A stretch of DNA of 64,000 bases from Streptomyces sp. Tu 3180 (GCF_009852415.1 NZ_WOXS01000002.1:1506001-1570000), one strand, 5' to 3'. Shown: positions 7,701 through 16,450, counted from the stretch's first letter. Translations and numbers: made by a program. Notes: a model not told the origin generated them from the sequence alone.

Positions 7701-8612
7701 GTGACCGTGGAACAGAACGACCTGACCGTGCGTCCGATCGACGGACGCGGAGAACTCGACCTCTTCCGCCGGCTGCCCTACGTCCTCGACGGGGAACTGG
7801 CGGACGACCTCGCCGCAGGCCGGCGGCGTCCGGAGTGGATGTGGGTCGCCCTGCGCGGTGACCGCCTGGCGGCCAGGGCGGCCTGGTGGAGCCGGCCCGG
7901 CGGCGACACCCCCCTCGTCCTGGACGTCCTCGACATCGACGACGACGCCCCGCGGCCCGACCGCGTGGACGACGGGGTGCGGCTTCTGCGCACCGCGACG
8001 GCCGCCACTGTCCCGGACGGCTCGCGTCCTCCCGAGTACAGCCGTCTCGTCCCGCCGGACTGGCGCGAGGACACGCCGTCCGGACGGGCCGTCGAGGACC
8101 GCATGACGCTGCTGGAGCGGACCGGTGCCCGGCTCTTCGTCGAACGACTGCGCCTGGAACGGCGTCCGGGATCGCCGATCCCCAGGCCCGGCGAGCGCCT
8201 CGCGTTCCGGCCGCCCGGGGACCCCGGGGAACTCGTGGCCCTGATGGCCCTGGCCCTGGACGGCACGCTGGACGCGCACGGCCGTGACGACCTGACCCGG
8301 ATGTCCGCCCGGGAGGCGGCCTCCCGCCACTACGAGGGCGAACTCGCGCGCTACACGAGCCCGCGGGACTGGTGGCGGATCGCCACGCTGCCCCGGGGAG
8401 AGCCGGTCGGGTTCGTCCTGCCGGCGCACAACGGCTACCACGCGATCATCGCCTACCTCGCGGTCCTTCCCGCGCACCGCGGCAACGGCTACGTCGACGA
8501 CCTCCTCGCCGAGGGCACCCGCGTCCTCGCCGAGCGGAACGTCCCCCGCATCCGTGCGTCCACGGACCTCGGCAACGTCCCGATGGCGAACGCCTTCCGG
8601 CGCGCCGGATAA
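7701..8612 (+). CDS. GNAT-family N-acetyltransferase, C-terminally clipped by a stop codon
   Basis: 303 residues, with a GNAT fold in the C-terminal part: YLAVLPAHRGNGYVDDLLAE contains the acetyl-CoA loop (RGNGY) and is followed by IRASTDLGNVPMANAFRRAG. The N-terminal half (residues 1-150) is less conserved. The substrate is unknown. The GTG at 7701 has CCGGAG upstream. The frame is cut by TAA at 8610-8612 directly after FRRAG. Reading on in the same frame gives VGIGREINMTWS and a TGA at 8649-8651, which is how such proteins normally finish (FRRAGY...), so TAC probably became TAA. Twelve or thirteen residues of the last strand are lost. The gene may still work or may be a recent pseudogene. 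Confidence 0.75.
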   Translation: MTVEQNDLTVRPIDGRGELDLFRRLPYVLDGELADDLAAGRRRPEWMWVALRGDRLAARAAWWSRPGGDTPLVLDVLDIDDDAPRPDRVDDGVRLLRTATAATVPDGSRPPEYSRLVPPDWREDTPSGRAVEDRMTLLERTGARLFVERLRLERRPGSPIPRPGERLAFRPPGDPGELVALMALALDGTLDAHGRDDLTRMSAREAASRHYEGELARYTSPRDWWRIATLPRGEPVGFVLPAHNGYHAIIAYLAVLPAHRGNGYVDDLLAEGTRVLAERNVPRIRASTDLGNVPMANAFRRAG

Positions 8613-8658
8613 GTCGGCATCGGGCGCGAGATCAACATGACCTGGAGCTGACCGGGCG

Positions 8659-8693
8659 CCGGGCGGGGACTCGCGGACGGCGGCCCCGCCCGG
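8659..8693. terminator. Hairpin terminator between convergent GNAT gene and antP
   Basis: Ten-base inverted repeat CCGGGCGGGG / CCCCGCCCGG with a 15-base loop, just after the ancestral GNAT stop. It lies in the 170-base gap between the convergent GNAT gene and antP and marks the left border of the antimycin cluster. Confidence 0.55.
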
Positions 8694-8784
8694 CTCCGGC
8701 GCCTCGGACCGGCCGGGGCGGGACGGGCCCGTCGTCCGCGGCCCCCGCGGCGCGGCGGCGGTCGCGAGCGGTGGCGCGACGCGC

Positions 8785-10071
8785 TCAGGTCACCGGTCCC
8801 GAGGCGGCGGGCGCCGGGGCGTAGGCGCCCTCCCGCACGACGTCCCGCAGGCGCAGTGCGGCGGTGAGCAGGTCGTGGTGGGTGGTGTAGAGGGCGTTGA
8901 CGCCGAAGCGCAGGAGGTCGGGCGCCCGCATGTCCACGATCACGCCGCGCTCCGCGAGTGCGTGCGCGAGCCCGTGGGCGTGCGGGTGGCGCAGGGAGAC
9001 CTGGCTGCCGCGCCGGTCCGGGTCGGCCGGCGTGACCGGGGTGAGGCCCAGCGGCGTCAGGAGTTCACCGGCGCACCGCAGGAAGAACCCGGTCAGGGAC
9101 AGGCTCTTGGCGCGGACCCGGGTCAGGTCCACACCGTCGAAGGCGGTGAGCGCCGCTTCGAGGGCGAGCAGGGACAGGATCGGCGGGGTGCCGATGCGGA
9201 CGCGGGAGATCCCCGGGGCGGGGGTGTAGTCCCGGCTCAGTCCGAACGGGTCGGCGTGGCCGTTCCAGCCGGTCAGCGGCGTCTCCAGCGAGGCGTGGTG
9301 GCGCCGGGCCGCGTACAGGTAGGCGGGGGCGCCGGGGCCGCCGGAGAGGAACTTGTAGCCGCAGCCGACGGCGAAGTCCACGCCGAGGTCGTCGACGCGC
9401 AGGGGCAGCGCTCCGGCGGCATGGCACAGGTCCCACAGGACGAGGGCGCCGGCGCGGTGGGCGGCCCGGGTCAGCGCCTCCATGTCGTACAGCTCGCCGG
9501 TGCGGAAGTCGACGGGCGAGTAGCTGACCACGGCGACCCGGTCCCCCTCGGCGGCGAGGAACCGCGGCAGGCCGTCCGGCGGCACCCGCCGCACCTCGAG
9601 GCCCCGGTGCCCGGCGACCGCGTCCGCCAGGTACCGGTCGGTGGGGAAGTGGCCGGGGTCGGTGACCAGCAGCGGCCGGTCCGGGCGGAGCGCCGCGGCG
9701 GCGCTGAGCGCGGTGAACAGCTGCACGCTGGTGGAGTCCCCCGCCACCGTCTGCCCCGGCGCGGCCCCGATGAGCGCGCCGATGGCGTCGCCCACCCGCA
9801 GGGGCGCCTCCCACCAGCCGTTGCCGTTCCACGAACCGATCAGGTCGGTGCCCCACTGGCGGGTCACCGCGTCGGTGAGGGCCGGCGGCACGGCGGCGGG
9901 CAGCGGGCCGAGGGAGTTGCCGTCGAGGTAGACGACGCCCTCCGGGAGCAGGAACCGTTCCCGGAGGGGGGCCAGGACGTCGTCGGCGTCGAGCCGTGCG
10001 GCCAGTTCGCGCAGTGCGGCGGGCGCACCGCGTCCGGTGGGCGCGGTCCGTGCGGACGGGACGGTGGTCAT
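8785..10071 (-). CDS. antP: Kynureninase, antimycin pathway (AntP)
   Basis: About 428 residues of a PLP-dependent fold-type I enzyme. The family start region reads VVYLDGNSLGPLP (residues about 45-57), the substrate/PLP region SYSPVDFRTGELYDMEAL, and the PLP lysine sits in GCGYKFLSGGPGAPAYLY. It cleaves (N-formyl)kynurenine to (N-formyl)anthranilate and alanine, giving anthranilate for the 3-formamidosalicylate head group. The ATG at 10071 overlaps the antO stop by four bases (ATGA), so it is translationally coupled as last gene of the antH-antP operon. The open frame runs further upstream, but that part is a shadow of antO. antP is an optional gene of antimycin clusters; with antQ it marks the long form. 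Confidence 0.93.
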   Translation of the reverse strand: MTTVPSARTAPTGRGAPAALRELAARLDADDVLAPLRERFLLPEGVVYLDGNSLGPLPAAVPPALTDAVTRQWGTDLIGSWNGNGWWEAPLRVGDAIGALIGAAPGQTVAGDSTSVQLFTALSAAAALRPDRPLLVTDPGHFPTDRYLADAVAGHRGLEVRRVPPDGLPRFLAAEGDRVAVVSYSPVDFRTGELYDMEALTRAAHRAGALVLWDLCHAAGALPLRVDDLGVDFAVGCGYKFLSGGPGAPAYLYAARRHHASLETPLTGWNGHADPFGLSRDYTPAPGISRVRIGTPPILSLLALEAALTAFDGVDLTRVRAKSLSLTGFFLRCAGELLTPLGLTPVTPADPDRRGSQVSLRHPHAHGLAHALAERGVIVDMRAPDLLRFGVNALYTTHHDLLTAALRLRDVVREGAYAPAPAASGPVT

Positions 10072-10916
10072 CGGCGCGCGGCCTCCTCGCTCGCCCGGCC
10101 GGGCTGCCGCGGGGGGAAGGCGGCCGCCATCTCCCGGAGGGTGCCGGCGACCGCGCGGGCGCCGGGTGCTTCCGGTTCGATCAGGGTGTAGTGGCCGGTG
10201 CCGGGCAGGACGACCGTCCTGAGGTCCCGGTGGACGGCCGCGTAGTCGCCGAACTGCGTGAGCGGGACCTCCTCGTCGACGGCCCCGTGCAGCAGCACGG
10301 TGGGCACCCCCGTCGTGCCGGTGTCGCGCAGCAGGGTCAGCGGGTCGACCTCGGGCAGCCGCCGCTCGAACACCTCCTCGCCGCCGAGGAGCTGGAGGGC
10401 CGCGCCGTTGCTGAGGTCGTCCCGCCGGGTGGCGGTGAGGTCGGTGATCGGCGCGAGGGCCAGCACGCTCGTCGGCAGGGTGCGCGTGTGCCAGCGCGAA
10501 CCGGGGGGCAGCAGGGCCCGCGCCGCGCACCACAGCGCCAGGTGGCCGCCGGAGCAGTGGCCCGCCAGCACGTAGGGCCGGCCCTCGGGCAGGGTGTCCA
10601 CGATCCGGGCGACGTCGTCGAAGGTCTCGGGGTAGCCGCCCGCGCCGCCGGAGCGGCGGAAGCCGGGCAGCAGCACCTCGAAGCCCTGCCGGGAGAGCCA
10701 GGCCGCGAACGGCGTCAGGTGCATCCGGTCGTAGCGCCAGTAGCCGCCGTGCAGCAGGATCACCAGCGGGGCCGCGGGGTCCTCGGCCGGCCAGGCGTCG
10801 TAGACCTGGTGGGGGTGGTCCCCGTAGCGGCCGTGCACCGGTGCCAGCACCGGCTTCAGGCTCAGGACGCGCTTCTCCTCCTCGGCCGCGAAGGCCGAGA
10901 CGGTCCTAGACGTCAC
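10068..10916 (-). CDS. antO: Alpha/beta hydrolase, kynurenine formamidase-like (AntO)
   Basis: 282 residues, alpha/beta-hydrolase fold. The oxyanion-hole motif HGGYWRY (near residue 56) and nucleophile elbow LAGHCSGGHLAL (Ser near residue 122) match kynurenine formamidase/arylformamidase relatives; a C-terminal GTGHYTLIEPE supplies the catalytic His. By family it would hydrolyse N-formylkynurenine. In antimycin work as I recall it, the gene at this position is credited with N-formylation of the 3-aminosalicylate group, so the true role may be formyl transfer rather than hydrolysis. It lies between antN (11-base overlap) and antP (4-base overlap), so the three are co-translated. Family is firm; chemistry is not settled by sequence. 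Confidence 0.85.
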   Translation of the reverse strand: MTSRTVSAFAAEEEKRVLSLKPVLAPVHGRYGDHPHQVYDAWPAEDPAAPLVILLHGGYWRYDRMHLTPFAAWLSRQGFEVLLPGFRRSGGAGGYPETFDDVARIVDTLPEGRPYVLAGHCSGGHLALWCAARALLPPGSRWHTRTLPTSVLALAPITDLTATRRDDLSNGAALQLLGGEEVFERRLPEVDPLTLLRDTGTTGVPTVLLHGAVDEEVPLTQFGDYAAVHRDLRTVVLPGTGHYTLIEPEAPGARAVAGTLREMAAAFPPRQPGRASEEAARR

Positions 10917-11754
10917 CGCGCACCTCCCACAGTTCCGGGAAGACCGGGCGGGCCGCGCGCTGCTCCAGCCAGGCGAGCCCCGCGGAGCCCGCGCTGCCGG
11001 GCCTGGCCCCCATGGCCCGGCGCACCACCAGGACGTGCTCGAACCGCCACCGGGTCACGAGTTCGGCGATGTCGGTGAGCAGTTCGCCCAGCGCGAGGTG
11101 CGGGTGGTGCTGGGGTCCGGCGTAGACGCGCCGCCAGACCTCCACCACCCCGGGGTCGGAGGCGTAGGGGGTCGTGACGTCCCGCTCCCGGACGTGCCGC
11201 GGGACGGGCAGGCCCTGCCGGTGCAGGTACGCCAGGACCTCGTCGTACAGGGAGGGTTCGCGGTAGGTCTCGGCGAGCGCCTCGTGGACGGCCGGGTCGC
11301 CCCGGTGCGCGCGCAGCAGCCCGGCGGACTTGTCCCCGAGGAGGAACTCCAGGTGCCGGTACATCGCCGACTGGAAGCCCGACGCCTTGCCGAACGCGGC
11401 GCGGAAGCCGTTGAACTGGGCGGGCGTCAGCGCGGCGATGGGCGCCCAGGCGCCGTTGAGCGCGGTCAGCGCGCGACGGCTGCGGACCAGCGCGTCCATC
11501 GCCGTGTGCGCCTCGTCCTTCGCGAAGGCCGTCCGCGCCGTGCGCCATTCGTGCACGATCAGGGTGAACCACAGCTCCATCACCTGGGTGGTGACGAGGA
11601 AGCCCATCTCGTCCGGGGCCTCGGTGAGCGGGTGCTGCAGCGTGTTGAGGACGGACGCGTGCACGTACGTGTCGTAGGGGCTCGCGCCCGCGAAGGGCCG
11701 GGTCAGGGGGTCGTCCGTCACCGGATCGGCGAGAGCGGACGTGCTGTTGTTCAT
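10906..11754 (-). CDS. antN: Tryptophan 2,3-dioxygenase, antimycin pathway (AntN)
   Basis: 282 residues. Tryptophan dioxygenase features: YDTYVHASVLNTLQ, DEMGFLVTTQVMELWFTLI, FRAAFGKASGFQSAMYRHLE and the haem-ligand region RWRFEHVLVVRRAMG near residue 250. It opens L-tryptophan to N-formyl-L-kynurenine with O2 and haem, the first committed step to the 3-formamidosalicylate unit. Two family signatures are altered: the active-site His in I-I-H-Q is replaced (V-T-T-Q, residues 54-57), and the Gly-rich GTGGSSG loop reads GSAGSAG. Both may reflect pathway specialisation. Good spacing to antM upstream; overlaps antO by 11 bases. Confidence 0.92.
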   Translation of the reverse strand: MNNSTSALADPVTDDPLTRPFAGASPYDTYVHASVLNTLQHPLTEAPDEMGFLVTTQVMELWFTLIVHEWRTARTAFAKDEAHTAMDALVRSRRALTALNGAWAPIAALTPAQFNGFRAAFGKASGFQSAMYRHLEFLLGDKSAGLLRAHRGDPAVHEALAETYREPSLYDEVLAYLHRQGLPVPRHVRERDVTTPYASDPGVVEVWRRVYAGPQHHPHLALGELLTDIAELVTRWRFEHVLVVRRAMGARPGSAGSAGLAWLEQRAARPVFPELWEVRGDV

Positions 11755-11787
11755 CGCATCTCCTAGTGCTGCGGCCGGGGGCGGGCG

Positions 11788-12564
11788 TCACACGCCGAGG
11801 TGGGCACCGCCGGAGGCGTCGATCCACTGACCGGTCACCCAGCGGGCGTCGTCGCTCGCGACGAACGAGACGACGTCGGCGATGTCCGCCGGGTCGCCGA
11901 GCCGGCCGAACACGGAGGCCTCGGAGTACCTGCGGCGGATCTCCGGGACGGCGAGCGTGGGGTTGATCTCCGTCTCGGTGTAGCCGGGCGCGACGGCGTT
12001 CACCGTGATGCCCCGGGGCCCCAGTTCCTCGGCCAGGGCGAGGGTGAGGTAGTCGAGGGCGGCCTTGGTCATGGTGTACGAGACGATCGCCGGGTAGGCG
12101 ACGCGGGTCGCCACGGAGGAGATGTTGACGATCCTGCCGCCGTCGCGCAGCCGGCCGAGGCCGCGCTGGATGATGAAGAACGGCGCCCTGGTGTTGATCG
12201 CGAACACCCGGTCGTAGTCGGCCTCGGTCACGTCGGCGATGCGGCGCGGGACGGTGATGCCCGCGTTGTTGACGAGGATGTCCAGCCCGGCCTCCGCGTC
12301 CTGGGCGGCCAGGGCCCGGTCGAAGTCCGACCACAGGGCGTCGGCGTCGCCGTCCACTCCGAGTTCGGCGTGGACGGTGAACGCCCGGCCTCCGTCGGCC
12401 TCGATCTCCTTGACGGTCCGTTCGGCCGCCGTCCGGTCGTGTCCGTAGTGGACGGCCACCAGGGCCCCCTCACGGGCGAGGCGGTGGCTGATGGCCCTGC
12501 CGATGCCCCGGCTGCCTCCGGTGACCAGGGCGGTCTTGCCTGCGTGGCGCGCGGTGGTGGTCAA
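11788..12564 (-). CDS. antM: Short-chain dehydrogenase/ketoreductase (AntM)
   Basis: 258 residues of classical SDR. NADP-binding TGGSRGIG lies near residue 15, NNAG near 95, catalytic Ser in NISSVATRV and the Tyr-Lys pair in YTMTKAAL; the C-terminus ends GQWIDASGGAHLGV. In the antimycin pathway the free-standing ketoreductase reduces the beta-keto group left by the PKS step (C8), creating the hydroxyl that AntB acylates. It shares the antH-antP operon, 57 bases after antL. ATG 12564 begins the coding stretch with GAAGGAGAAAG upstream. Confidence 0.92.
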   Translation of the reverse strand: MTTTARHAGKTALVTGGSRGIGRAISHRLAREGALVAVHYGHDRTAAERTVKEIEADGGRAFTVHAELGVDGDADALWSDFDRALAAQDAEAGLDILVNNAGITVPRRIADVTEADYDRVFAINTRAPFFIIQRGLGRLRDGGRIVNISSVATRVAYPAIVSYTMTKAALDYLTLALAEELGPRGITVNAVAPGYTETEINPTLAVPEIRRRYSEASVFGRLGDPADIADVVSFVASDDARWVTGQWIDASGGAHLGV

Positions 12565-12621
12565 CGTCTTTCTCCTTCGCGGGGTCGCTGCGTCGGTGGG
12601 CGGCGTGGCCGCGGGTGCGGG

Positions 12622-13806
12622 TCACGCGTCGAAGTCGAGGGTGATCTCGGCGGTGCGCGGCCTGGCCCGGCACACGAGGGTGTAGCCGGTGGCGCGCTCC
12701 CGCTCGTCCAGGGCGTGCTGGCCGTCCGCCGTCACCTGTCCGGACAGGACCTTGGCGCGGCAGCTGCCGCACACGCCCTCGCGGCAGGCGTACGGCACGT
12801 CGGGGTGGGCCCGCAGCAGCGCGTCGAGGACCGTCCTGTCCCGCGGCAGGACCGTGGCGACGCGGCGGTCCCCGGCGAGCAGCGCGGTGACGCGGGTCTC
12901 CCCCGCGGCCGGCACCGGTCCTGCCGGGGACGCCCCGGCCGGACGCGGTGTCTCCCGCGGTGCCGCCGGTGGGGTCCCGGCGGGGGTGAACAGCTCCCAG
13001 CGGACCAGCGCGGGGTCGGCGCCCCGGTCCGCCAGCACCCGCCGTGCGGTGGCGACCAGACCGGGCGGGCCGCACAGGGCGTAGGTGGTGTCCGGTGCGG
13101 GCCGGGCGTCCAGGGCGGTGAGCAGGCGGGAGAGCTTCGCGGCGTCGATCCGCCCGCCGAACGGGACGCAGCCGTGTCCGCGGTCCTCGCGGGTGAGCAC
13201 GTGCAGCACGGTGAAGCGGTCGACGAACGCGTCCTTCAGCCAGGCCAGTTCGTCGGCCAGCAGGGCGTCCGCGGAGGTGGGCGCCGAGTGGACCAGGGAG
13301 ACGCGGCAGACCGGGTCCCCGCGCAGCGCGTCGGCGGCCATCGCGGCGAGCGGCGTGATGCCGGAACCGCCCGCGACCAGGACGTGATGGGCGCCGGGCA
13401 GCTCCGGCAGCGCGAACGAGCCGCGGGGCGGGGAGAGTTCGAGGTGGTCGCCGGGCGCGAGACGGGTCGCCGCGTGGGCGCCGAAGCCGTCGGGTCCGCC
13501 GCGTTTGATCACCAGGCGCAGGGCGGCCGGGTCGTGCGGCGGCGGGCACACCGAGTAGCTGCGGCGCAGTTCGCCGTCGGCGCGGCGGTGCCGGACGACG
13601 ACGTGCTGACCGGGCCGGTGGGCGAAGACCTCGCGCAGGCCGGCGGGCACGGCCAGGCCGACGGCCACGGCGTCGGCGGTGAGGCGGCGCACCTCGGCGA
13701 CCTCCAGCCGGTGCCAGCCGGTGCGCGGGGCCGTGCCCCGGTCCCCGGGGGGCACCTCGCGGACGGCGGCGGGCGGGGTGGCGGCGGTGTTCACGGTCTG
13801 CCTCAC
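12622..13806 (-). CDS. antL: PaaE-like flavin/[2Fe-2S] reductase of the AntHIJKL oxygenase (AntL)
   Basis: 394 residues. An N-terminal FAD-binding barrel (RRSYSVCP near residue 85), an NAD(P)-binding domain (LVAGGSGITPLAAMA near 140) and a C-terminal plant-type [2Fe-2S] ferredoxin (CREGVCGSCRAKVLSG and a distal Cys near 385). A Pro/Ala-rich linker of about 35 residues joins the reductase and ferredoxin domains, longer than usual in PaaE. It passes electrons from NAD(P)H to the diiron oxygenase AntH. The first four bases overlap the end of antK, so it is coupled to the other subunits. Confidence 0.93.
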   Translation of the reverse strand: MRQTVNTAATPPAAVREVPPGDRGTAPRTGWHRLEVAEVRRLTADAVAVGLAVPAGLREVFAHRPGQHVVVRHRRADGELRRSYSVCPPPHDPAALRLVIKRGGPDGFGAHAATRLAPGDHLELSPPRGSFALPELPGAHHVLVAGGSGITPLAAMAADALRGDPVCRVSLVHSAPTSADALLADELAWLKDAFVDRFTVLHVLTREDRGHGCVPFGGRIDAAKLSRLLTALDARPAPDTTYALCGPPGLVATARRVLADRGADPALVRWELFTPAGTPPAAPRETPRPAGASPAGPVPAAGETRVTALLAGDRRVATVLPRDRTVLDALLRAHPDVPYACREGVCGSCRAKVLSGQVTADGQHALDERERATGYTLVCRARPRTAEITLDFDA

Positions 13807-14315
13807 AGTGCGGTCAGGTGGGGGAAGGGCTCACGGCACGCCGTGCACCACAGCACCGACTGGCAGCGGGACGGGCCGAAGGCGCTGTGCGGCCGGGTGG
13901 CGCGCGAACCGCAGTGCGGGCACGGCACCCCGCCCAGCTCGACGGTGACGGGGCCGTCCGGGGCCGGGGACGCGGGCGGGGCGATGCCGTGCGCGGCGAG
14001 CTTGCGCCGTCCCTCGGCGGTGATGCGGTCCGTGGTCCACGGCGGGGACAGGACCTGCCGTACGCGCCCGTCGGGGTGACCGCAGGCGGCCAGGACCTCC
14101 CGTACCGCCGAGGTGATCGCGGGCAGGGCGGGGCAGCCCAGGTAGGTGGGGGTGATCTCCACCTCGAGGACGCCGTCGGCGCCCGGGGCGACCGAGCGCA
14201 CCACGCCGAGGTCGCCCAGGCCGATCACCGGCAGCTCCGGGTCCGGGACCGCCTCCACCCGTTCCCGTACCTCCCGCACGGAGCGGCGGGCCGTGGCCGG
14301 TGCCGACCCGCTCAC
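13803..14315 (-). CDS. antK: PaaD-like (DUF59) subunit of the oxygenase complex (AntK)
   Basis: About 170 residues. DUF59/MIP18-type domain: VREVRERVEAVPDPELPVIG, LGDLGVVRSV and LGCPALPAI, then a C-terminal zinc-ribbon-like region with CPHCGS and CTAC cysteine pairs. PaaD homologues mature Fe-S or diiron centres of the ring epoxidase rather than doing the chemistry. The GTG at 14315 overlaps the antJ stop by four bases (GTGA) and antL follows with the same overlap; the longer open frame upstream is a shadow of antJ. Confidence 0.9.
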   Translation of the reverse strand: MSGSAPATARRSVREVRERVEAVPDPELPVIGLGDLGVVRSVAPGADGVLEVEITPTYLGCPALPAITSAVREVLAACGHPDGRVRQVLSPPWTTDRITAEGRRKLAAHGIAPPASPAPDGPVTVELGGVPCPHCGSRATRPHSAFGPSRCQSVLWCTACREPFPHLTAL

Positions 14316-15145
14316 CAGGTGCCTCCCGGGAACTGCCGGTGCACCGACTGGAGTTCGGCGATCAGTGGGCCGAACTCCTCGGTGTGCAGGCCGGCGCGTC
14401 CGCCCCGGGCCTGCCAGGAGGGGGCGGGCACGGCGAGTCCGGCGCGGGCGACCACCTCGGCGACGCGCCGCTCCCACACCGGGCGCAGCGGTGCCGGCGA
14501 GGGCGCCGTGCCCGACGCGGCCAGGCGCCGCACCACGTCGTCCTCGTCGAACAGTTCGCCGGTGTAGGGCCACACCCGCTCCAGGCCCCGCCGCATCCGG
14601 CGGGCGCTCTCCGCCGTCCCGCGTCCCAGCCGCAGGGTCCAGCGGTCCGCGTGCAGCCGGTGGAAGGCGACCTCCTTGGCGGCGCGCGCCCCGAAGGCCG
14701 CGAGTTCGGCGTCGGCGCAGCCGGCCAGCGCCTCGTAGTACAGGACCGCGTAGTGCGTGTACGCGAGCTGCCGGGCCACGGTCACCGCGAAGTCCCCGTT
14801 GGGCAGTTCGGTCAGCAGGGCGTTGGTGAACTCGCGCTCGGAGCGGGTGAAGGCGAGGTCGTCCTCGGTGCGGCCGCTCCCGTCGAGCCGTCCGCCGCGG
14901 GTGAGCAGGGTCCGGGCGTGGCCGATCAGGTCGAGGGCGATGTTGGACAGCGCCAGGTCCTCCTCGACGGTCGGCGCGCGGGTGATCCACTGGCACAGCC
15001 GCTGCCCGAGGACCAGGGCGTCGTCACCGAGCCGCACCAGGTGCACGGCGAGGTCGGCGCCGGCGCCCGGGGCGGGCGCGGTGCCGCCCGTCCCGGCCGG
15101 GCGCCGGGTGGCGGACTCCGCCGGGGCGTCACTCGTGGTCGTCAC
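14312..15145 (-). CDS. antJ: PaaC-like structural subunit of the oxygenase (AntJ)
   Basis: 277 residues, mainly helical, of the ferritin-like PaaC family. DDALVLGQRLCQWITRAPTV is the family-typical opening and LSNIALDLIGHARTLL follows; EREFTNALLTELPNGDFAV and KEVAFHRLHADRWTLRLG are also family-like. PaaC is catalytically inactive and holds the PaaA subunit and the thioester substrate. The N-terminus has about 30 extra Ala/Gly/Thr-rich residues. It overlaps antI by 17 bases. Confidence 0.92.
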   Translation of the reverse strand: MTTTSDAPAESATRRPAGTGGTAPAPGAGADLAVHLVRLGDDALVLGQRLCQWITRAPTVEEDLALSNIALDLIGHARTLLTRGGRLDGSGRTEDDLAFTRSEREFTNALLTELPNGDFAVTVARQLAYTHYAVLYYEALAGCADAELAAFGARAAKEVAFHRLHADRWTLRLGRGTAESARRMRRGLERVWPYTGELFDEDDVVRRLAASGTAPSPAPLRPVWERRVAEVVARAGLAVPAPSWQARGGRAGLHTEEFGPLIAELQSVHRQFPGGTW

Positions 15146-15440
15146 CTTCGGGGCCTTTCTCGGTCAGCGGCGCGAAGTGCTCCGGGTACCGGTACGGCTT
15201 GTGGCGGGCGCCCGCGAAGTACGGGTCGTGCTCGTCCGGGGAGGCCGCGTGCACGGCGTCCGAGCGGACCACCCACAGCGACAGCGGATCGCCCCGGCGC
15301 GTGTACAGGTCGCGGGCCAGGGCCAGCGCCGTGTCCGGGTCGGCCGCGCGCACCGACCCCACGTGCTGGTGGGCCAGGCCCCGGCGGGCCCGCAGGAAGA
15401 CCTCCCAGGACGCCGGTGCGCCCTCCCGTGTCCGGCTCAC
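15129..15440 (-). CDS. antI: PaaB-like small subunit of the oxygenase (AntI)
   Basis: 103 residues, close to the usual length of PaaB. It reads [39 protein letters not shown] and ends in HYAPL-like sequence ([10 protein letters not shown]). PaaB bridges PaaA-PaaC units in the ring-hydroxylating complex. It overlaps antH by four bases, showing co-translation. Confidence 0.92.
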   Translation of the reverse strand: MSRTREGAPASWEVFLRARRGLAHQHVGSVRAADPDTALALARDLYTRRGDPLSLWVVRSDAVHAASPDEHDPYFAGARHKPYRYPEHFAPLTEKGPEGDDHE

Positions 15441-16450
15441 GCGGCCTCCCCCGGAGCCGTGTCCTCACGGGCCGCGTACGCGGCGGCCGCCTCCCGGACC
15501 CAGGCGCCGTCCTCGTGGGCGGCCCGGCGGTGCGCGATCCGCTGCCGCGCCCAGTGCGTGTCGTCGCCCAGCGCCTTGCGGTACACGTCCCAGTCGACCG
15601 GGGTGAAGTCGTAGTGGCCGCGTTCCTCGTTCCAGCGGATGGCCGGGTCGGGCAGCGTCAGGCCGAGGCGTTCGGCCTGCGGCACGCACTGGTCGACGAA
15701 GCGCTGGCGCAGCTCGTCGTTGGTGTGGCGCTTGATCCCCCAGGCCCGCGCGCGGCGGGAGACCGCGGCGCCCGGCGCGGCGGTCCGCGCGTCGGCACCG
15801 CCCGCCTCGGTGTCCGGCGGGCCGAACATGAGCGCCACGGCCGGCAGCCACCAGCGGTTCACCGCGTCCTGCGCCATCGCCTTCTGTTCCGGTGTCCCCT
15901 CGCACAGCGCGCGCATCAGGTCGTAGCCCTGCCGCACGTGGAAGGCCTCCTCCTGGCAGACGCGGCGCATCGCGCGGGCGTACGGCCCGTAGGAGGTGCG
16001 GCACAGGGGCGCCTGGTTGATGACGGCGGCGCCGTCCGTCAGCCACGCGACGGCTCCCGTGTCCGCCCAGGTCAGCGCGGGATGGTTGAAGGTGGCCGAG
16101 GCGCGCTGCTGTCCCCGGTGCAGGGCGTCCAGCAGGTCCGCGCGGTCCACGCCCAGCGTCTCGGCCGCCGAGTACAGGTACAGGCCGTGGCCCGCCTCGT
16201 CCTGGACCTTGGCGATGAGCACCGACTTGCGGTGCAGGGACGGGGCCCGGGTGAGCCAGGCGCCCTCCGGCTGCATGCCGATGATCTCGGAGTGGGCGTG
16301 CTGGGCGATCTGGCGGATCAGCATGCGGCGGTACCCGTCGGGCATCCAGTCGCGCGGTTCGACCGTCCCGCCCCCGCCGACGAACGCGTCGAAGCGCGCG
16401 AGCAGTTCCTCCTGCCCCGCGGGCGCGACGGCGGCGGCCCCCGCGCTCAC
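15437..16450 (-). CDS. antH: PaaA-like diiron oxygenase catalytic subunit (AntH)
   Basis: About 337 residues. Diiron motifs of the ferritin-like fold are visible: [16 protein letters not shown] (E-x-x-H) near residue 90 and [13 protein letters not shown] (E-x-x-H) near 170. With AntI-L it oxidises carrier-bound anthranilate to the 3-aminosalicylate type; in the homologous PaaABCDE system the same chemistry makes a ring epoxide on phenylacetyl-CoA. The GTG at 16450 ([17 protein letters not shown]) was chosen because upstream codons are low-complexity and an upstream mini-ORF stops by overlapping it (GTGA). It is the first full gene of the antH-antP operon and divergent from antG. Confidence 0.92.
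   Translation of the reverse strand: MSAGAAAVAPAGQEELLARFDAFVGGGGTVEPRDWMPDGYRRMLIRQIAQHAHSEIIGMQPEGAWLTRAPSLHRKSVLIAKVQDEAGHGLYLYSAAETLGVDRADLLDALHRGQQRASATFNHPALTWADTGAVAWLTDGAAVINQAPLCRTSYGPYARAMRRVCQEEAFHVRQGYDLMRALCEGTPEQKAMAQDAVNRWWLPAVALMFGPPDTEAGGADARTAAPGAAVSRRARAWGIKRHTNDELRQRFVDQCVPQAERLGLTLPDPAIRWNEERGHYDFTPVDWDVYRKALGDDTHWARQRIAHRRAAHEDGAWVREAAAAYAAREDTAPGEAA

Noticed and set aside
10072..10533. N-terminal extension of the kynureninase frame
   Set aside because: It overlaps antO completely and reads as Arg/Pro-rich sequence; the ATG at 10071 matches the family start and overlaps antO by ATGA.
12622..16450. Reading AntHIJKL as a phenylacetate degradation operon
   Set aside because: There is no paaG, paaZ or phenylacetate-CoA ligase; the discrete ACP, ligase, and tryptophan genes next to it show antimycin starter synthesis instead.
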